64,000 nucleotides of DNA from Chytridium lagenaria (GCA_025449115.1 JAHLKC010000079.1:62001-126000); one strand, 5' to 3'; counted from the first letter of the stretch, positions 32,854-46,117 are shown. Program-made: numbers and translations. The notes: generated from the letters alone by a model not told the origin.

Positions 32854-35800
32854 ATGTCGGACAATACCTCTGATTTGAAGCAAAGCCCACCTCCGGCTTT
32901 CAGTCTTCGATTAGAGGAAAATCAGAGTTTAATGATGGCTGTGGACCATCCGGCATCTTCATCCCGATTGCACTCACCGAACTACATCAACAACAACCGT
33001 CATCTCAATTATGACCTGAAAGCGATAGAGGCCATGCAGGCGCAGGACGTCCGCAACATTCCTCCCACTGAAGCTCTACGGTCCATCAGGGATAAAGAGA
33101 TTGTGCATGAGAATCTACCTCAATCGCAATTGCCCTTTAACCACCCTGCCATGCAGTATGTGTCTGGATCGCACTTGTCGCATCACCCCTTTCAACACCC
33201 AGGCATGATGCAGGCACCACAACACCCATCAGCGCAATACTACGGCATCCCCGTCGCTCAATATCCCTTTTTGGCATCGTACGATCCCGCTTCAGGAGCC
33301 GCCTCTTCCTTTAGAATGGGAGGATACGATGGAGCAGCTGCGGCGTGGGGGGCTGCTGCTGCTCAGGCTGGCGGTATGGAATTGGCAGGAGGAGCTCATC
33401 ATCCTTTTGGACAACCGACTTTGATGGCTGTCCACTCTCCGCACAGAAACTTCAGCATGATGCTTCCGTCGTCGCCGACAGGAGGTTATAATCAACAGCA
33501 ACACCCTTTTTACCCACAACAGCATCTTCAGCAGTTACATCAGAACCACCACATACAGCATTCGCAACACCCGCACTCTGTCGTTCCTTCTCGAATGCCC
33601 TGGCCTTCTTCAGAGACATCCTCATTCCCTCAACAGCCACCAGAACGACCGTCCAAGGACCTTCACATACGCACAAAGTCAGACATGGTATCCGGACGGT
33701 CGCTCTCAACTGCTCCACCCTTCTCCCATCACGACGATGCCACTGGGAGACCTGCCGCATCCCACGTCTCCCATTTAACCGAAGGTGGCGACGATTCTTC
33801 CGGAGTAGCTCCACCATACGAGACTAGGCTTTCTGATACTGCTGCATTAAGGATGGCACATGCGTCGGATGTTTCCGGACCCTCTCTCGCCTGGAGTGGC
33901 GAAAGGGGAAAGGAACGATCTTTCACGTCCCCGATTCAGTTGACACATCAAAGCTGGCAAGCATTTCCGCCGCCTGCAGAGCATCGTCTTCAACAGCAAC
34001 ATCCATCGCAGAGATCTTCGAACTCCTCCGCAGTCGAGCCATCCAGGCGTCCGTCATCTCCTCTTCAACCTCATCCTTTTTTTACAAACCCCGCCAACCA
34101 CATTACGCCAATAGGACCGCCTCAAGGAATGGCTTATCCGCAGCAGCCACATCAGCAGCAACTGCATCACGTCGGGGCTGAACGAATGGTTTTTACAAAC
34201 GTCGATGGGTCTCATCTTGGACAACATCATCCGTCTGCTTTTCATCCTCTTTGGCAGCACCAGGCTGCAGCCGGCAACCTCCAACATCCACTTCCAGGAT
34301 CATTTACCTTTCATCAACATCATCAACTTCAGCCCATGGCACAACAAACAACCCCATCCTTACATTAGCAATCCTCAGCGAGCTTATCTCATGCAAGCAG
34401 AAGAATCCCCTCAACATCGCTTCCACATTCAGAAGGCCGCTGGATTGCATCAAGCATCAGATACTGTGGACGTGCACGCTGTTCGAAAAATGATGAAACG
34501 TATGGCTGCGTCACAAGGAAGGCCGGGTGATCATCGTTTGTATACGGCTTCGGATCAGGCCGCTGCCGTTCAAGTCTCTCTTGCTGGTCAGGAGGTCGTT
34601 GGATGGGAAGGGTCTTCAGGAGTCGCTATTCCGCATGTGCCAAATCCAAATATGTTGCACCTTATTCAAGGAAATGTAGGGATGCCGATGCAAGCTGGTA
34701 TGCCGGGTGCGGAAGGGTATGCTAGTGGTGCGGGGATGGAGAGTGGAAGAACTACAGCATACTCAAAGCAGTGGTTTGGTGAGTTTATCATATTCATATA
34801 ACGTGTGAACTAACTTTTGTTCTATTGAATTTATTTAATAGATCACTTTCTTGGGATTGCCCATCAGCGCTATAACGCCGGCGATTTTTCCACTGCGCTC
34901 GGTATCCTTCAGGATCTCTTCTCCGTCGACTCTTCGCACCTTCCAACGCTTCTCTTACTCGGTTGTACCTGTCACTCTCTCGGCCTTAACGACCTCTCCG
35001 TCTTTTACAATAATATTATCCTCAGCATCGATTCTCGATTTGCAGAGGCTTACTCTAATCTTGGAACCACGCACCGTGCAATCGCAGCATCGCATCAAAG
35101 TCGTTTCGCCAAGGAACAGTCTGAAAAGACTAATGAAGGTGTGCCAGTTGCCAAGGATGAGCAGACACGCACTCAATACCATCTTGAAGTTGCTGAACGA
35201 TTTTATCGAGCTGCTATTGCTATTCGACCGAGGTATTGGGATGCAACAGTGAATCTTGCTGGATTGTTGTCGTCGTGTGGGAGATACCCTGAAGCCCTTG
35301 AGGTGTATCGACGGCTCGTGGACGTGATGGATCGGATGTTGTTTCCGGCTCCGTCTACACCTTTGATGACTTCCGTGGCGTTACCTGTAACTGATACGGA
35401 GAAGGCACCGTTGAAACCAACTGCCAAAACTGTCACTGCAAGAGTGATGAGTAGGACGGAAACGACGTCGGTGGCTCCGGATTCGAGACGAGGGTCGCCA
35501 TTGGCGTTATCGTCGTCCACGTCCTCGAATGGGGGTACAACGTCAGGGTCTGGGGAGTCGTCACCTGTGTGTTCGCCGGTATCTGCTCCATCATCAGCAG
35601 TATTTGAGACAGGACTGATTTCTGGTGCGCAAGTTGGAGCGGATGGGAGGGAGGAGGGGGTATTGGATGAAGATGAAGATGAGGAGTTGACGTTTGTGGA
35701 GAGAGAGGGATCTGTTGCGTTGCCATCATCTATGAACGAAAAGTTGGGGAAGGGAGAAACGCAGATGTCATCTGCGATACCTAAAGTTACTCTTCCATCT

Positions 35801-38800
35801 GTTGTTTTACCGGCTGCTGGGGTGGTTATTGGGGATACGACGGATCAACAGCTTTACGTATTACTAAAGCGGATGGAAATTGGGTTTGTGGGGCGGTTGG
35901 GAAGGATCATGGAGGGGTTGGAAAAGGGCGATGAAGCGAATGTGCCTATTGAGCATGTTGATCTTGATGGCGCGGCGGCTACTGGGGGCCCTGGGCATAG
36001 GAGGGTGGCGAGTGACCCGGGGTCTTCGGAGTCCTTGGATCGTGCTGCTAAGAAGAGTAGGAGTCGGAGGGATGATGGTGAGGGGGAAGGGGAGAAGAGA
36101 GATGGATGGCAAGGGGCCACGCCTTCAAGAAGATCACGGACGTGTTCGGTGTCGTCGTTGGCATCTTCTTTGTCAGAGTATACGCCAGAGCGGAGAAGAG
36201 ATTTGCATTATGCTATGGGGAATCTGCTTGTGGCTATGGGGGATGCTGTGGGGGCGAGGAAGGAGTACTATAGAGCTCTTGTGGCTGTTAGGGTGGATTT
36301 GTCGCCATTGTTGGCGGATGATGGAGGACTTCGGATGAGGAGGGTGAAAACAAAGCCTGTTGGGGTTGGGGTGGCCTCCGAGTTTGAGTTTGATGAGGAC
36401 GAAGAAATTCTTGCGGACCCGGACTCGACCTTTGCATCGCCGCAGAGGGCGTTGCTTGTGTGGAAAGAGTTCTATGCACGACGAAGTCGACGCCATTCAT
36501 CCTCTGGTAGTGTTTCTCGTGATAATGTTGCCATTAACTCACGCTCATCGACCGGGAAAGACGTTGACAGGAGGTTAGATTCTGGGAGACCGCATTATTC
36601 GTTTGGGAGGTGGTGGAAAGGGAATATGCCGAGACGGCGGCATCAAAGTTCTGATGGTAAAGTGAGGAGATCTACGGATGGGTTTTTTGCGGCCAGGATG
36701 GTGATGGCTTCGACTATTGACGCGAACCCGGAAGCGGTGTATCATCCGACCACTTCGGCTATTTTGCAGACCTTGGCGAAAATGGCGCAGGATGCAGGGA
36801 GGATAGGATTAGCGGTTTCATTATATTATTTGGCGTTGGGATTCCATCCTACTGCTAATGCGTGTAATAATTTGGGAATATTGGTTAGTGTTCTTTTGCT
36901 ATTTTTGTAAATCAGATTTGTTTTTTTATGTTCGTTCACTCTTTGCCCTCCGGTAACTGATATATGATCTCCTTTCTTTCTCCCCCTCCCCATCCAACTA
37001 ATTATCTAATGTATTCGTTGCCTTTTATTAGCTGGCTTCCCATCGAATGGATGAGGCTATTCTATGGTATGAGCTCGGACTGAACATGGATCGCAACCAT
37101 GTCCATCTGTATACAAACCTAGGGTCCGCTTTGAAGGATCGCGGTCAAGTCGCCGAGGGGATTCAATGTTACGAGCGCGCCATCGCCCTCCAGCCGGACT
37201 TCCATATCGCCCTCGCTAATCTCGCGAATGTTCGGAAAGACCAAGGCCGCGTGGAGGAAGCAATTCTCTTGTACCAGAGAGCCCTGGCGGCACGCCCTAA
37301 CTTTGTGGAGGCATTTTGCAATTTTGTGAATAGCTTGTTGTTTGTGTGCGATTGGACTGATCGTACAGAACATTTAGATAGAGTTCGGGAGGTGATTCGG
37401 CTGCAGCTTACGACTGGAATTATTATTCTGTCCGAGGAGACGCCGGGTGGGGTGAAGGTGTTAGGGCGGTGGTGGAAGAAGTATGTGTCCAAAGGATCGA
37501 AAGTGGCGGCCGAGGAGGGTGCCGAGACAGGTGTTATGACATTTTACAGTCGGTTCTTGGAGGTCATTCGGGCATCATTGTTGTCGGATGGGCATAGTGA
37601 AAAGGAAACCGACAAGGCTCGTATTGTTTTATCACCTCGACTACCGCTCGGAAGTGTTGCTCAGGCCGTTGCCTTTGCTCTTGCATCAAAACCGCTCGCC
37701 CCGCCTAGACCGCTTCCGACGGTGTTGCCTTTCCATACTTTTACTTACCCGTCGCTGACCTGTGCTATGATTCGGGAGATCAGTCGACGAAATGCCGACA
37801 GGGTGTACCATGCAGTGGCGTCATCATTGTGGCATCCGGGACAGGTTACAAGGCCGCTTGCTATTCTCATGAAGTTAATTAAGGCTGGAGTTGGTTCCGT
37901 TTTGGGTTTACCAGCATTGGAATCTTTAGTAACGAAAGGCGCTTCTGTTGCAGAACAAAATTCCTTGCCTGACGCTGCGCCTGCGGATGGGTTGCATGCC
38001 TCGCATATACTGATGGATGCTATCCAACCTTACCTTAATCGGTCGCTAAATTATCCTTACCCTTACACGCCGCCCGAACCGTTCCCTACTAGAATTACGA
38101 TCGGATATGTGTCATCTGATTCAACGACCACCCGCTTTCACATTTGATGAGATCCGTGTTTGCTTTACATGACGGTCGAGGTTTATCATTCGGTGCTACT
38201 CGCTTTCCCCACCTGCTGCCGTTCCACCCGTAAGTCCAGATGTTGTATCTGATCCCGGCGTGTCGCCTGAAGACGCCAAGCTCAGTGGACCTGGGGGATA
38301 CCGGGAGGCCATTCGCCGTGGTGCAGATTACTTTCTCGATGTGTCGAGTTGGTCGGTGGATAGAATTGCCTCTCAGGTTGCCGCAGATGGATGTCATGTG
38401 CTTGTTGATCTTAATGGATATACAAGGGGAGGGAGGGGGAGGTGTTTGCGGCGAGACCGGCGCCGGTGCAAGTTGCGGTTATGGGATATGCGGGGACGAT
38501 GGGGACGTCGAGGTATTATGGTATGCCGTCTGCGTTGACGGTTGAAAGGTTGATGACGGGAGTGTGAGTCCTGTAAGGAGTTGGGACGGACGGGGAAGGA
38601 AGAGGAGGGTTTCGTGTGTTGATGGTGAGAGTCCATGTGTGAAAGATGGGGATGGGGATGTGGGTATGGAGGATGTTGTTAAGAGTGAGGATGTGGTAAA
38701 GCCGAGGACGTTGTGGTGGTTGATAGTGATGTTGATGAGGGGGATGATGAAGAAATGGAGGAGGATGACGAGGAGGTGAGGGTTTTAGTGAAAGGGTGCA

Positions 38801-40965
38801 AGGGCCAGTGGATTGATTATATGGTGTCGGATGAGATTGCGTGTCCTAGGAGTGTGGTGCGTGGGGAAACGTCTTCCGTTCCTATGGCATCTATTGATGG
38901 CCCACAGATAAAGGAGGATGTTTTGAAGGAATTAGTGGGATTAGAGGAGGGACCGGAAGACGGAAGAATCTACACCGAGTCCATGATCTATATGCCCAGA
39001 TCCTTTTTCGTCAATGATCATCGCCAAGGATTTAGAGAGGCGGAGGATAATGAATTGGATAGTATCATTTCGAGCGCCATGTCTGCTCAAAATGGAAGGA
39101 ACGTGGAGAAGCCTCTTCCTCCTCTTCCTGCTCGGGATCCTACTTCACCTTACGACGTAGAGCGTCTACCCACCTTGGTTTCACAGATGCGCCTTCAAAT
39201 TCTCCACCACATCAGTATCCAACCATCCAGACATGTCAAAATCCCGACGAATCCGGACTTTCCGAGAACGACCTCAAGAGATGGCGGAAAGAGCAAATCC
39301 GACGTGCGAAAATGCGGTCGGACTTGTTTCCGAGTCTTCCAGCTGATACGGTGATTTTTGCAAACTTTAATCAGTTGTATAAGATTGATCCGGTCATCTT
39401 TGATACTTGGCTGAGAATCTTGGTGAGAGTGCCAAAGAGTGTGTTGTGGTTGTTGAGGTTTCCGGCGCGGGGGAGATGAGGTTGAGGAAGAGGGCTGTGG
39501 AGATGGCTGGGGAGGGGGTTGCGAGTCGTATCATTTTCACAGGTATGTGTTTTTTTTTGGCTCTGTTTTTTTCTTTTCTTTATTTTTCTTTTTGGCGAAA
39601 ATCATTACTGTTCCATTTTTAGTGGATGTTTTTTTATATTTATATTTTTGATGTGTTATTTGACTGACCTTTTTAAAAAATTATTTTTGCTCGCAGATGT
39701 TGCGATGAAGCATACCCATATTCTTCGGGGTCGGGCTGCCGACATGTTTTCTCGACACTCCTGAATGCAACGCGCATACCACCGCCGCTGATATTCTTTG
39801 GAGCGGTACCCCGCTTCTCACCTTCCCAAAATACGATTTTCGTATGTGCAGTCGCGTTGCCGCCTCTGTTGCCTATGCCACGGGGTCCTGGGCTCCATGG
39901 GAACGCGACACGCTGGTCCCCGCACTCTTTTCAACAACCCACCCATCACCCCGTCAAAGTGGAATGGTTGGCATGAAAGATTTCAAGTTTTCAGGTCTTG
40001 GACTTGGGACGGATTGTGTGGATGAAGATGCGATTCCAGGACCTCGACGACTTGTTGATGATCCGTGGTTGCTTGGTCATGAGATGGTTGTGGGATCTTA
40101 TGAGGAGTATGAGGAGCGGGCGGTGGAGTTTGGGAATGGGGTTGGGTGGTGTTGGGCTTCTATTGCGGAGGCTGGGGATGGACGTGGGGGATTGGGGGGT
40201 GGAGAAGTGGGGTGTTTGAAGGAGACGGATGTTGAGAAGGTTGAGTGTGCGAGGACGAGGAGCATGGGGGGTGTTCCTTTTTGGCTTGTTCCGTCGCAAT
40301 CACCGCCTGAGGCTGTTGCGGCTGTGATTACGTCAACGTTACCGTTAACGGGAGCAGGGACTGAAGGAATGAATGTGTTGGAAGCGTTTCATCCTTCTCG
40401 TCAGAAACCGATTGGGATGGCAACGTTAACCCAGATTCAGTGTCTCCCACCTCAGCAACAACAACAGTATCTTTTGTATAGCAAAGTTGAGCAAGAGAAG
40501 CGTCAAAGACGTGTAGATGGGACGGTACATGATGAGGAGATGTGTTTGAAATGGGTGTTGGTATCCACGGGCCGGTTGGCGTTGTTACGCCGACGGTTGT
40601 TTTTGACGCGTGATACTATGCCGCTTTTTGATACCCTTGGATGGGTGCGATCTCTTGAAGCTGGGCTGGAGGCGGCGGTGGATCGATGGTCCAAGGTTTG
40701 GGGGAGGGTGAGAGAGAGGAATCGGAGGGAGGTGGAAGGGGTTAGGAAGGTTGTGTTGGAAGGTTGTGAGAGGGATGGAGGTGGGTTGATGGGGGTTTTT
40801 GGGGGGAAGGGGGAGGAGATCAAGGGGATGACGAGAGTTAGATCTGCGGGACCGGTTTCGACTTTGACGGTGCCGGGGTCGAGGTGTATTTGGGTTGGGG
40901 ATGAGGCGTATCCGGATTCAAAGTCGTTTTGTTGGGGTGGGGAGGGGGTGGTGAGGGAGGAATGA
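32854..40965 (+). CDS. O-linked N-acetylglucosamine transferase (TPR + GT41), unusually large
   Basis: Nucleocytoplasmic glycosyltransferase that adds GlcNAc from UDP-GlcNAc to Ser/Thr. The first 640 residues are low complexity (His/Gln/Pro-rich). TPRs begin at about 34842 ([39 protein letters not shown]), continue after a Ser-rich/acidic spacer and are strongest after 37032 ([39 protein letters not shown]). GT41 motifs: [16 protein letters not shown] (the F is restored by one T near 38120), [78 protein letters not shown] (active-site Lys region), [52 protein letters not shown] and [12 protein letters not shown]. Introns at 36884-37031, near 34779 and at 39542-39697. Several one-base slips (34360, 38120, 38195, 38435, 39470, 39755) break the frame. 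Length, about 2,600 residues, is more than twice that of animal OGT. Confidence 0.88.
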
Positions 40966-41686
40966 GTGGGAAAGTTGTGCGTGCCTCTGGTGTTTGTTTT
41001 ATTTGTTTTGGTTGCTGTAACTGTTGTAGGCCCTGCTATTATTTTAATAGAAGAGAATATTATATTGAAAGATGGGCTCTTCTTCTTTCTTCTTTCTTAA
41101 AGAGATGTATGTAGTCTGGACGAAAACTCATTTTTTTGTACGGCGGGATTTTCTAAGTTTAATGAAATGGGACAAACAAAGGAAACAACAACAAACTCGT
41201 GCGGAAACAAGAAATATGGATGGAGTTAGGAAAGGGGAAAAACCCCTCCAAGTGGGTGGGGGGATGAGAATGGGGTGAAAAGTGCTGAAGTGAACACCTA
41301 CCCCCTTCCACACCCCCCGCCTCATAACAAAAAATGAGTGTGTTTGTGAGGGGGATAAAAAATGAATCTATGAAAATGACATGATGTAGGTCTCTTTAAG
41401 AAACGCCTCAACATGCGATCACAAAAAAAGGAAACAAAAGTAAAAAAAAGAAGGGGGGAGGAGGAGGGGCATGAAAAAAAAAAAAGGATTTTCCCATGCG
41501 TACACCAAAACTTCATTCGCATTAAGGAGGGTGTTTTTTTTTTTGTGTTTGTTTGTGGGTTTTTTTTTTGGGAGAATGAATTCTTTTGAGTCGGTCCTTA
41601 AAGATAGGATGTGAAAAAAAAAGATGGATAAAAAAATAAAGGATATTACAAAGTTTAGGTGGAATGTGTGCAAGGGGGAAAGTAAT
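40966..41686. other. convergent intergenic region, homopolymer-rich
   Basis: Between the OGT and G-beta genes. Many A, T and G runs (41420-41580). No coding sequence is recognised. Confidence 0.5.
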
Positions 41687-43124
41687 TTATGCCCCAGACC
41701 TAAAAAAAAGAAAGAAAAAGTTGGGGGTTAGATATAAACAAAAAAGGTGGATGTGGTTTACCTTAAGCAAACTATCCCAAGACCCTGTGCAAAGCGCCAT
41801 TCCATCTGACGAGACGCCAAGACAAGATACTCTGTTCTCATGAGCGGCCAACACACCAACCCGTTCTCCCTTCATGGTGTCCCAGACGTTGCAGTTAAAG
41901 TCATCGTAACCGGCAAAGAGGAGACGTCCAGAGATGGAGAAGGCGAGAGAGGTGATACCACAGAGAATGTTGTCGTGGGTGTATTGGTTGAGCTCACGGT
42001 CGGCTCGGAGGTCAAAGAGACGGCAGGAGGCGTCGTCGGAGCCGGTACCAAAGGCGTCACCGTTGGGGAAGAATCTTGAGAGAAAATGAGGGGAGAGGTT
42101 AATTTATTTATTTTTTGGGAAAGAAAATGAAGTCTTTTCTTTTTCTTTTTTTTTGGATTTTTTGGAAAGGAAGGAAAAGAATTGTGACTTACTGGACGGC
42201 GTTGATGTTCAGATTCGTGGCCGGTAAAGGTTTGCACGCAACGACCAGTACGGATATCCCAAACCTTTGCGGTAGCATCGCAAGCACCCGACACGAAAAT
42301 GTTCTTGTCAGGCGAAAGAGAGAGCGACATGACATCACCAGTGTGATCATTAAACTCAAGTGTCTTCATACCAGCATCAATATCCCACAACATGCAAGAC
42401 ATGTCACCAGAGGAGGTGAGAATCTGTCTGTCAGAGATAAATCTGCAGCAAGAAAGGTATCCAGTGTGAGCAGCAAGCTCTCTGGCCACCTTGACGGATC
42501 CTTCTTTGGTCTTGAGGTTGTAGATGGAACAGATGTTGTCGAGACCTCCGCAAGCAACGTAGCTCCCTGAAGGGGCGTACGCGCAGGTCATGACCCAGGA
42601 GGAACGAAGAGGGATGGCGTGAATCTTGTTGGTGGTGATGGAGTCCCAGACAATGAGCTTGCCATCCTGGGACGCAGAGACAAGATGTCTCTTGTCGGAA
42701 GCCCAGTGCATCGCGTAGATCTTGGCAAGGTGACCCTTTAAGGTTCGGCGAACCTTCATACCGATACGGGGAAGGGGCTCAAGGTCAGCAGCAACCGCCT
42801 TGACTAAGTATGGTATGTTGATTTTCATAAAGTGGTTAGCTTAAAGTAACTCGGCAAGATAATTTAAAGTCCAAATGGATTGAAAGAAATATCTGAAGAC
42901 GATGGGGGAAAAAAAGAAAAAAAAAGGAACGAGATATTGTAAACTAAAGTAAAAGCAAATTTCCTTCATAACTGTAATAGGTTCACGATAATCTCAATAA
43001 AAAAGGAGAAAAAAAGGTACTCACGTGTAGTATCCGCGAGGGCATCCTTCTTCTGCTTGATCTTCTCCTTAAGCTGCTCTGCCTCTTTCCTGGCGATAGC
43101 GATTCTTTCAGCAATGTCGGCCAT
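41687..43124 (-). CDS. heterotrimeric G-protein beta subunit (WD40)
   Basis: Seven-blade WD40 propeller with an N-terminal coiled coil that pairs with G-gamma; transduces signals from G-protein-coupled receptors. Exon 1 (43124-43025) encodes the coiled coil ([17 protein letters not shown]). Exon 2 from 42803 continues [93 protein letters not shown] and [17 protein letters not shown]. After further introns come [34 protein letters not shown], and [12 protein letters not shown] followed by a tiny last exon. The normal family end VWA-stop is obtained if GGGG near 41692 is read as GGG. All canonical G-beta blades are present at family-typical length. Confidence 0.95.
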
Positions 43125-44786
43125 ATCTGTTTTCGATTCGAGTGAGAGAAAAGTCTTCTTCTTTTAAAAAAAAGGTTAAGGAGAAAAGGTGAAAGTGTCA
43201 GATTTCTGGTTCTCTACACTTTCTGTAACTTGCAAAGTGAGATGGACGGGGGAAGGGGAGGAGGGGTTGACAATACAACATCTCCCAAGACCTATGATCC
43301 AGCGATCGCGTTTGATCCCACAGTCTTAGTACTTGCAGGCCTCTGATTATCCCAAAAACGACTCTGATCTAGTGCTCGCAGACTCCTTCTGACAGCCACA
43401 ACCACTTGGCCCCACTCAAACACCCGATGATGGAGATCTGAACCCTCCTTCCAAACAACGGAAAAAAAGAAACACCCAGGGCAGCACTCTGATCTCGGCT
43501 CAACTCTTGAACAGACTCTTTCTCGATGATGACCCCCTTTGTTATTGTTGATCTGGTGGAGCAGACAGATGGGAAGTAGCGGAGAGGAGGTGGGAGGAGG
43601 ACGGTTGACGGCGAGGGAGGCCCAAGGACTTACCAAAATCTCAAATTTTTTATTGTCTTTGTTTTCCTTGAAAGAAAATTTTAATTTCTTTTGTTTGATG
43701 ATCACTCTGAAAAAATATTTATTAAATAGTGAGGAGTAAGTGGTCTTTTGGAGAGATACTGTGCTGCGAGGGCTATCTATCAGTTACAGGATGCGATGGA
43801 GTGAGGACAGAGTGACGATGGAGTGACGACAGAGTATTGATGATGGAAGTGACGGGATGATGGGGTGGCGGATGGATGGGATGGAATAACATGAAATGAA
43901 ATGAAATAAAATAGTAGAGGATGTAGAGCGTAAGCAATTGTGAGTGTGATGATGAGGGAGTAGAGCAGAGCAGAGCAGAATGGATCAGCAATATGTCACG
44001 GTATGATACATCATAAATTTTATATCCAAAAAAATAAAATAAAATAAATAGATAAAATGAGCGAGTATTTTTTACAAGTGAATGAATTATTCAATAATAA
44101 AGAGTACATAGTACATACACGAATAAATACCTAGTCGTCTGGTTTCAATAATTATTTATTATTATTCATAATAACTAGAAAAAGGGGTAGAACTGCGCGT
44201 CGAAGATCCAAGAAAGAATTGGTAGCAGAAGTTTTCGAGTCACGCCTTTGCAGTCACGCTTTTGCAATAAAATACGCATGTATCATAAAACTTCTCCATA
44301 TGCAATACTTTGGGTCGCGTTTGGTTTGTTGTCCCTTTTTGGTTTCAGCAGTATCTTCGAGTTTTCCAGCAATGCCGATCATAAAACTGCAATATATAGT
44401 TGACCGTGGGTGAACAGGGTTGAGGCACGCTGATATCAACGTAAAGTATTGTGTCTTTAAGACTTGTTGACAGTTCGCGCATACGCTGGTTTTTACGGAA
44501 GTTTCTTGCGACAGATTGAATGCATGACCTGGAATTGTCATTGACAACAAGGAAATGTGGGATAAATACCTACGCAACATCTAAAGTGAAACCCTGAGAG
44601 CTGTGGTAAGCATTGTCGGCAAGCTCACTGTCAAGCAACGACTTGGTGTTTTTTGCAAAAACTCCATCGCCAAGTGAAATCCCCACCAATATCCCAAGGA
44701 GAAATCCCAACCCAGGTGGACAAACTATAAAGCTAGTAAATGTGCCAGTGCCAGTAAAGTACGAGGCGAATAACGCTTCACAACGT
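43125..44786. other. long intergenic region, part 1: low-complexity and short repeats
   Basis: Upstream of the G-beta gene. Imperfect direct repeats of GATGGAGTGACGA type at 43794-43830, an AAATGAAATG tract near 43890-43912 and a triple AGAGC repeat at 43962-43977 are visible. From 44030 to 44180 it is very AT-rich. No gene with motifs or splicing is seen. Confidence 0.5.
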
Positions 44787-45103
44787 GGAGTTAGAGAGCA
44801 AATAATCTATGCACAATATGTTCCGATGTGGTAATATTATGTTCCATATTGATAGATGCTACTCGCCAACGACGCTTCCCATCGTCATGGATTAGATCCC
44901 GTTCCATATGGAGTTAGAGCTTAAATAACTTCTGCGCAACAGGATAACATTCCGATGTGCGGTCATATTCTGTGCCGTGCTGATAGATGCTACTCATTTG
45001 TTGCCAACAACGCTTTCCACTGTCATGGACCATTCCATATCGATAGATTCTACTCATTTGATGTTTTAAAAAAAATTGCCGACAACGCTTCCATCGTCCT
45101 GGA
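44787..45103. repeat. degenerate ~122-bp tandem repeat, two and a half units
   Basis: Two units at 44787-44909 and 44910-45030 share, in the same order, GGAGTTAGAG, AAATAA-containing and GCACAA/GCGCAA blocks, ATTCCGATGTG/GTTCCGATGTG, GATAGATGCTACTC, CCAACGACGCTT/CCAACAACGCTT and TCATGGA. A third partial copy, 45031-45103, retains TTCCATAT, GATAGATTCTACTC, GACAACGCTTCC and ATCGTCCTGGA. The units differ by substitutions and small indels. Confidence 0.8.
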
Positions 45104-46117
45104 TAGGCTCATAACACCTCGTTAACGCCTTCAACAGCTGTTTATGTCGAGCTCATTTTCAACGCCTCCAACAGCGGTATTTTCATCATCATCAACATCA
45201 TTATCGAGTTCTGATGTTGATTTATATTCGCGCGTGGCATTTGATGGCTCTTCTGCATCAGCGAACAAGGTAAAAAGAGTGATGTCCTTACAATCCACAA
45301 AGTGCACGGGGAGCCGTTGCATTGTCAAGTGCGACACGAAAAAGAATCCATCACAATTAAAGTCGATTGTGTATTTAATCCAACGAGGTCTTCACACTGT
45401 GTATTTATTCCGCAAGCAAAAAAAAAAAGTAAAAGTAAAAAAGAATGAAATTCTCCGCAGTGAAGCGCCGATCTGCCCCCTAAACTTATAACTATTTCTT
45501 GATCCTTTTCCCATTATTATGGTATTGAACAGATGGGAATGTATGTATAAAAATATAATAAAGAAAAAAGGACTTTAACCTTTTTTCATCTTTGTCATTT
45601 TGGTGCAGCTTCCAGCTGACAATTGCCTTAAATTCCCAATAATTCCAGCATTTTAATTCCAGAATCAAATATTCATCGAAATTTGTCCAGCTTCCAGAAC
45701 AACCCCCTTGCGCGACCCACAGCGACGTCGTCCAAAAATAAACCCCGCCAACCACCCTTTACCTCCTTCATGAGCCAAAAGGTGCACCGTTTCATGCGTC
45801 ATAGTTGCAAGTGTTGCGTCTTGTATCTAAATAAGGGCGAGAGCTTTTCTTGGATGAGGAGGTGGCTGACAGAACTCCATTTTTCCTGTTGTCTCCACGG
45901 CCCTTTAAAGGCCCCATTGCTTCTTTTGCCCTATTCCCATCTACCGTGCCTCCCACCCACTCATCCTTCAATATACTCTTTGTCTCCCCTCCCACCAACT
46001 CTATAACAGTCCTCGTGTAATCGATCGCCGTTAAGTTACCGTCTCACTCAACACCAACATACCTTCACTTGTAAAAAACATTTGCACACCCGTCTCTTGA
46101 CACGACGAACTTGAGCG
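45104..46117. other. long intergenic region, part 2: upstream of the kinase gene
   Basis: Contains an open frame of 115 codons (45144-45491, Ser-rich start, Lys-rich end) without recognised motifs, which I do not call a gene. Closer to the kinase start the sequence becomes pyrimidine-rich, as in a promoter and leader. Confidence 0.4.

Noticed and set aside
33292..36500. Several open frames of 70-150 codons on the minus strand and in alternative plus frames
   Set aside because: They overlap the OGT coding region, whose TPR and Ser/Gln-rich sequences explain the open frames as shadows.
43292..43705. 137-codon minus-strand open frame upstream of G-beta
   Set aside because: Compositionally biased, no motif; more likely 5' leader or promoter sequence of the G-beta gene.
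45144..45491. 115-codon plus-strand open frame, Ser-rich with Lys-rich end
   Set aside because: No motif, no splice structure, next to degenerate repeats and AT-rich sequence; not enough for a gene call.
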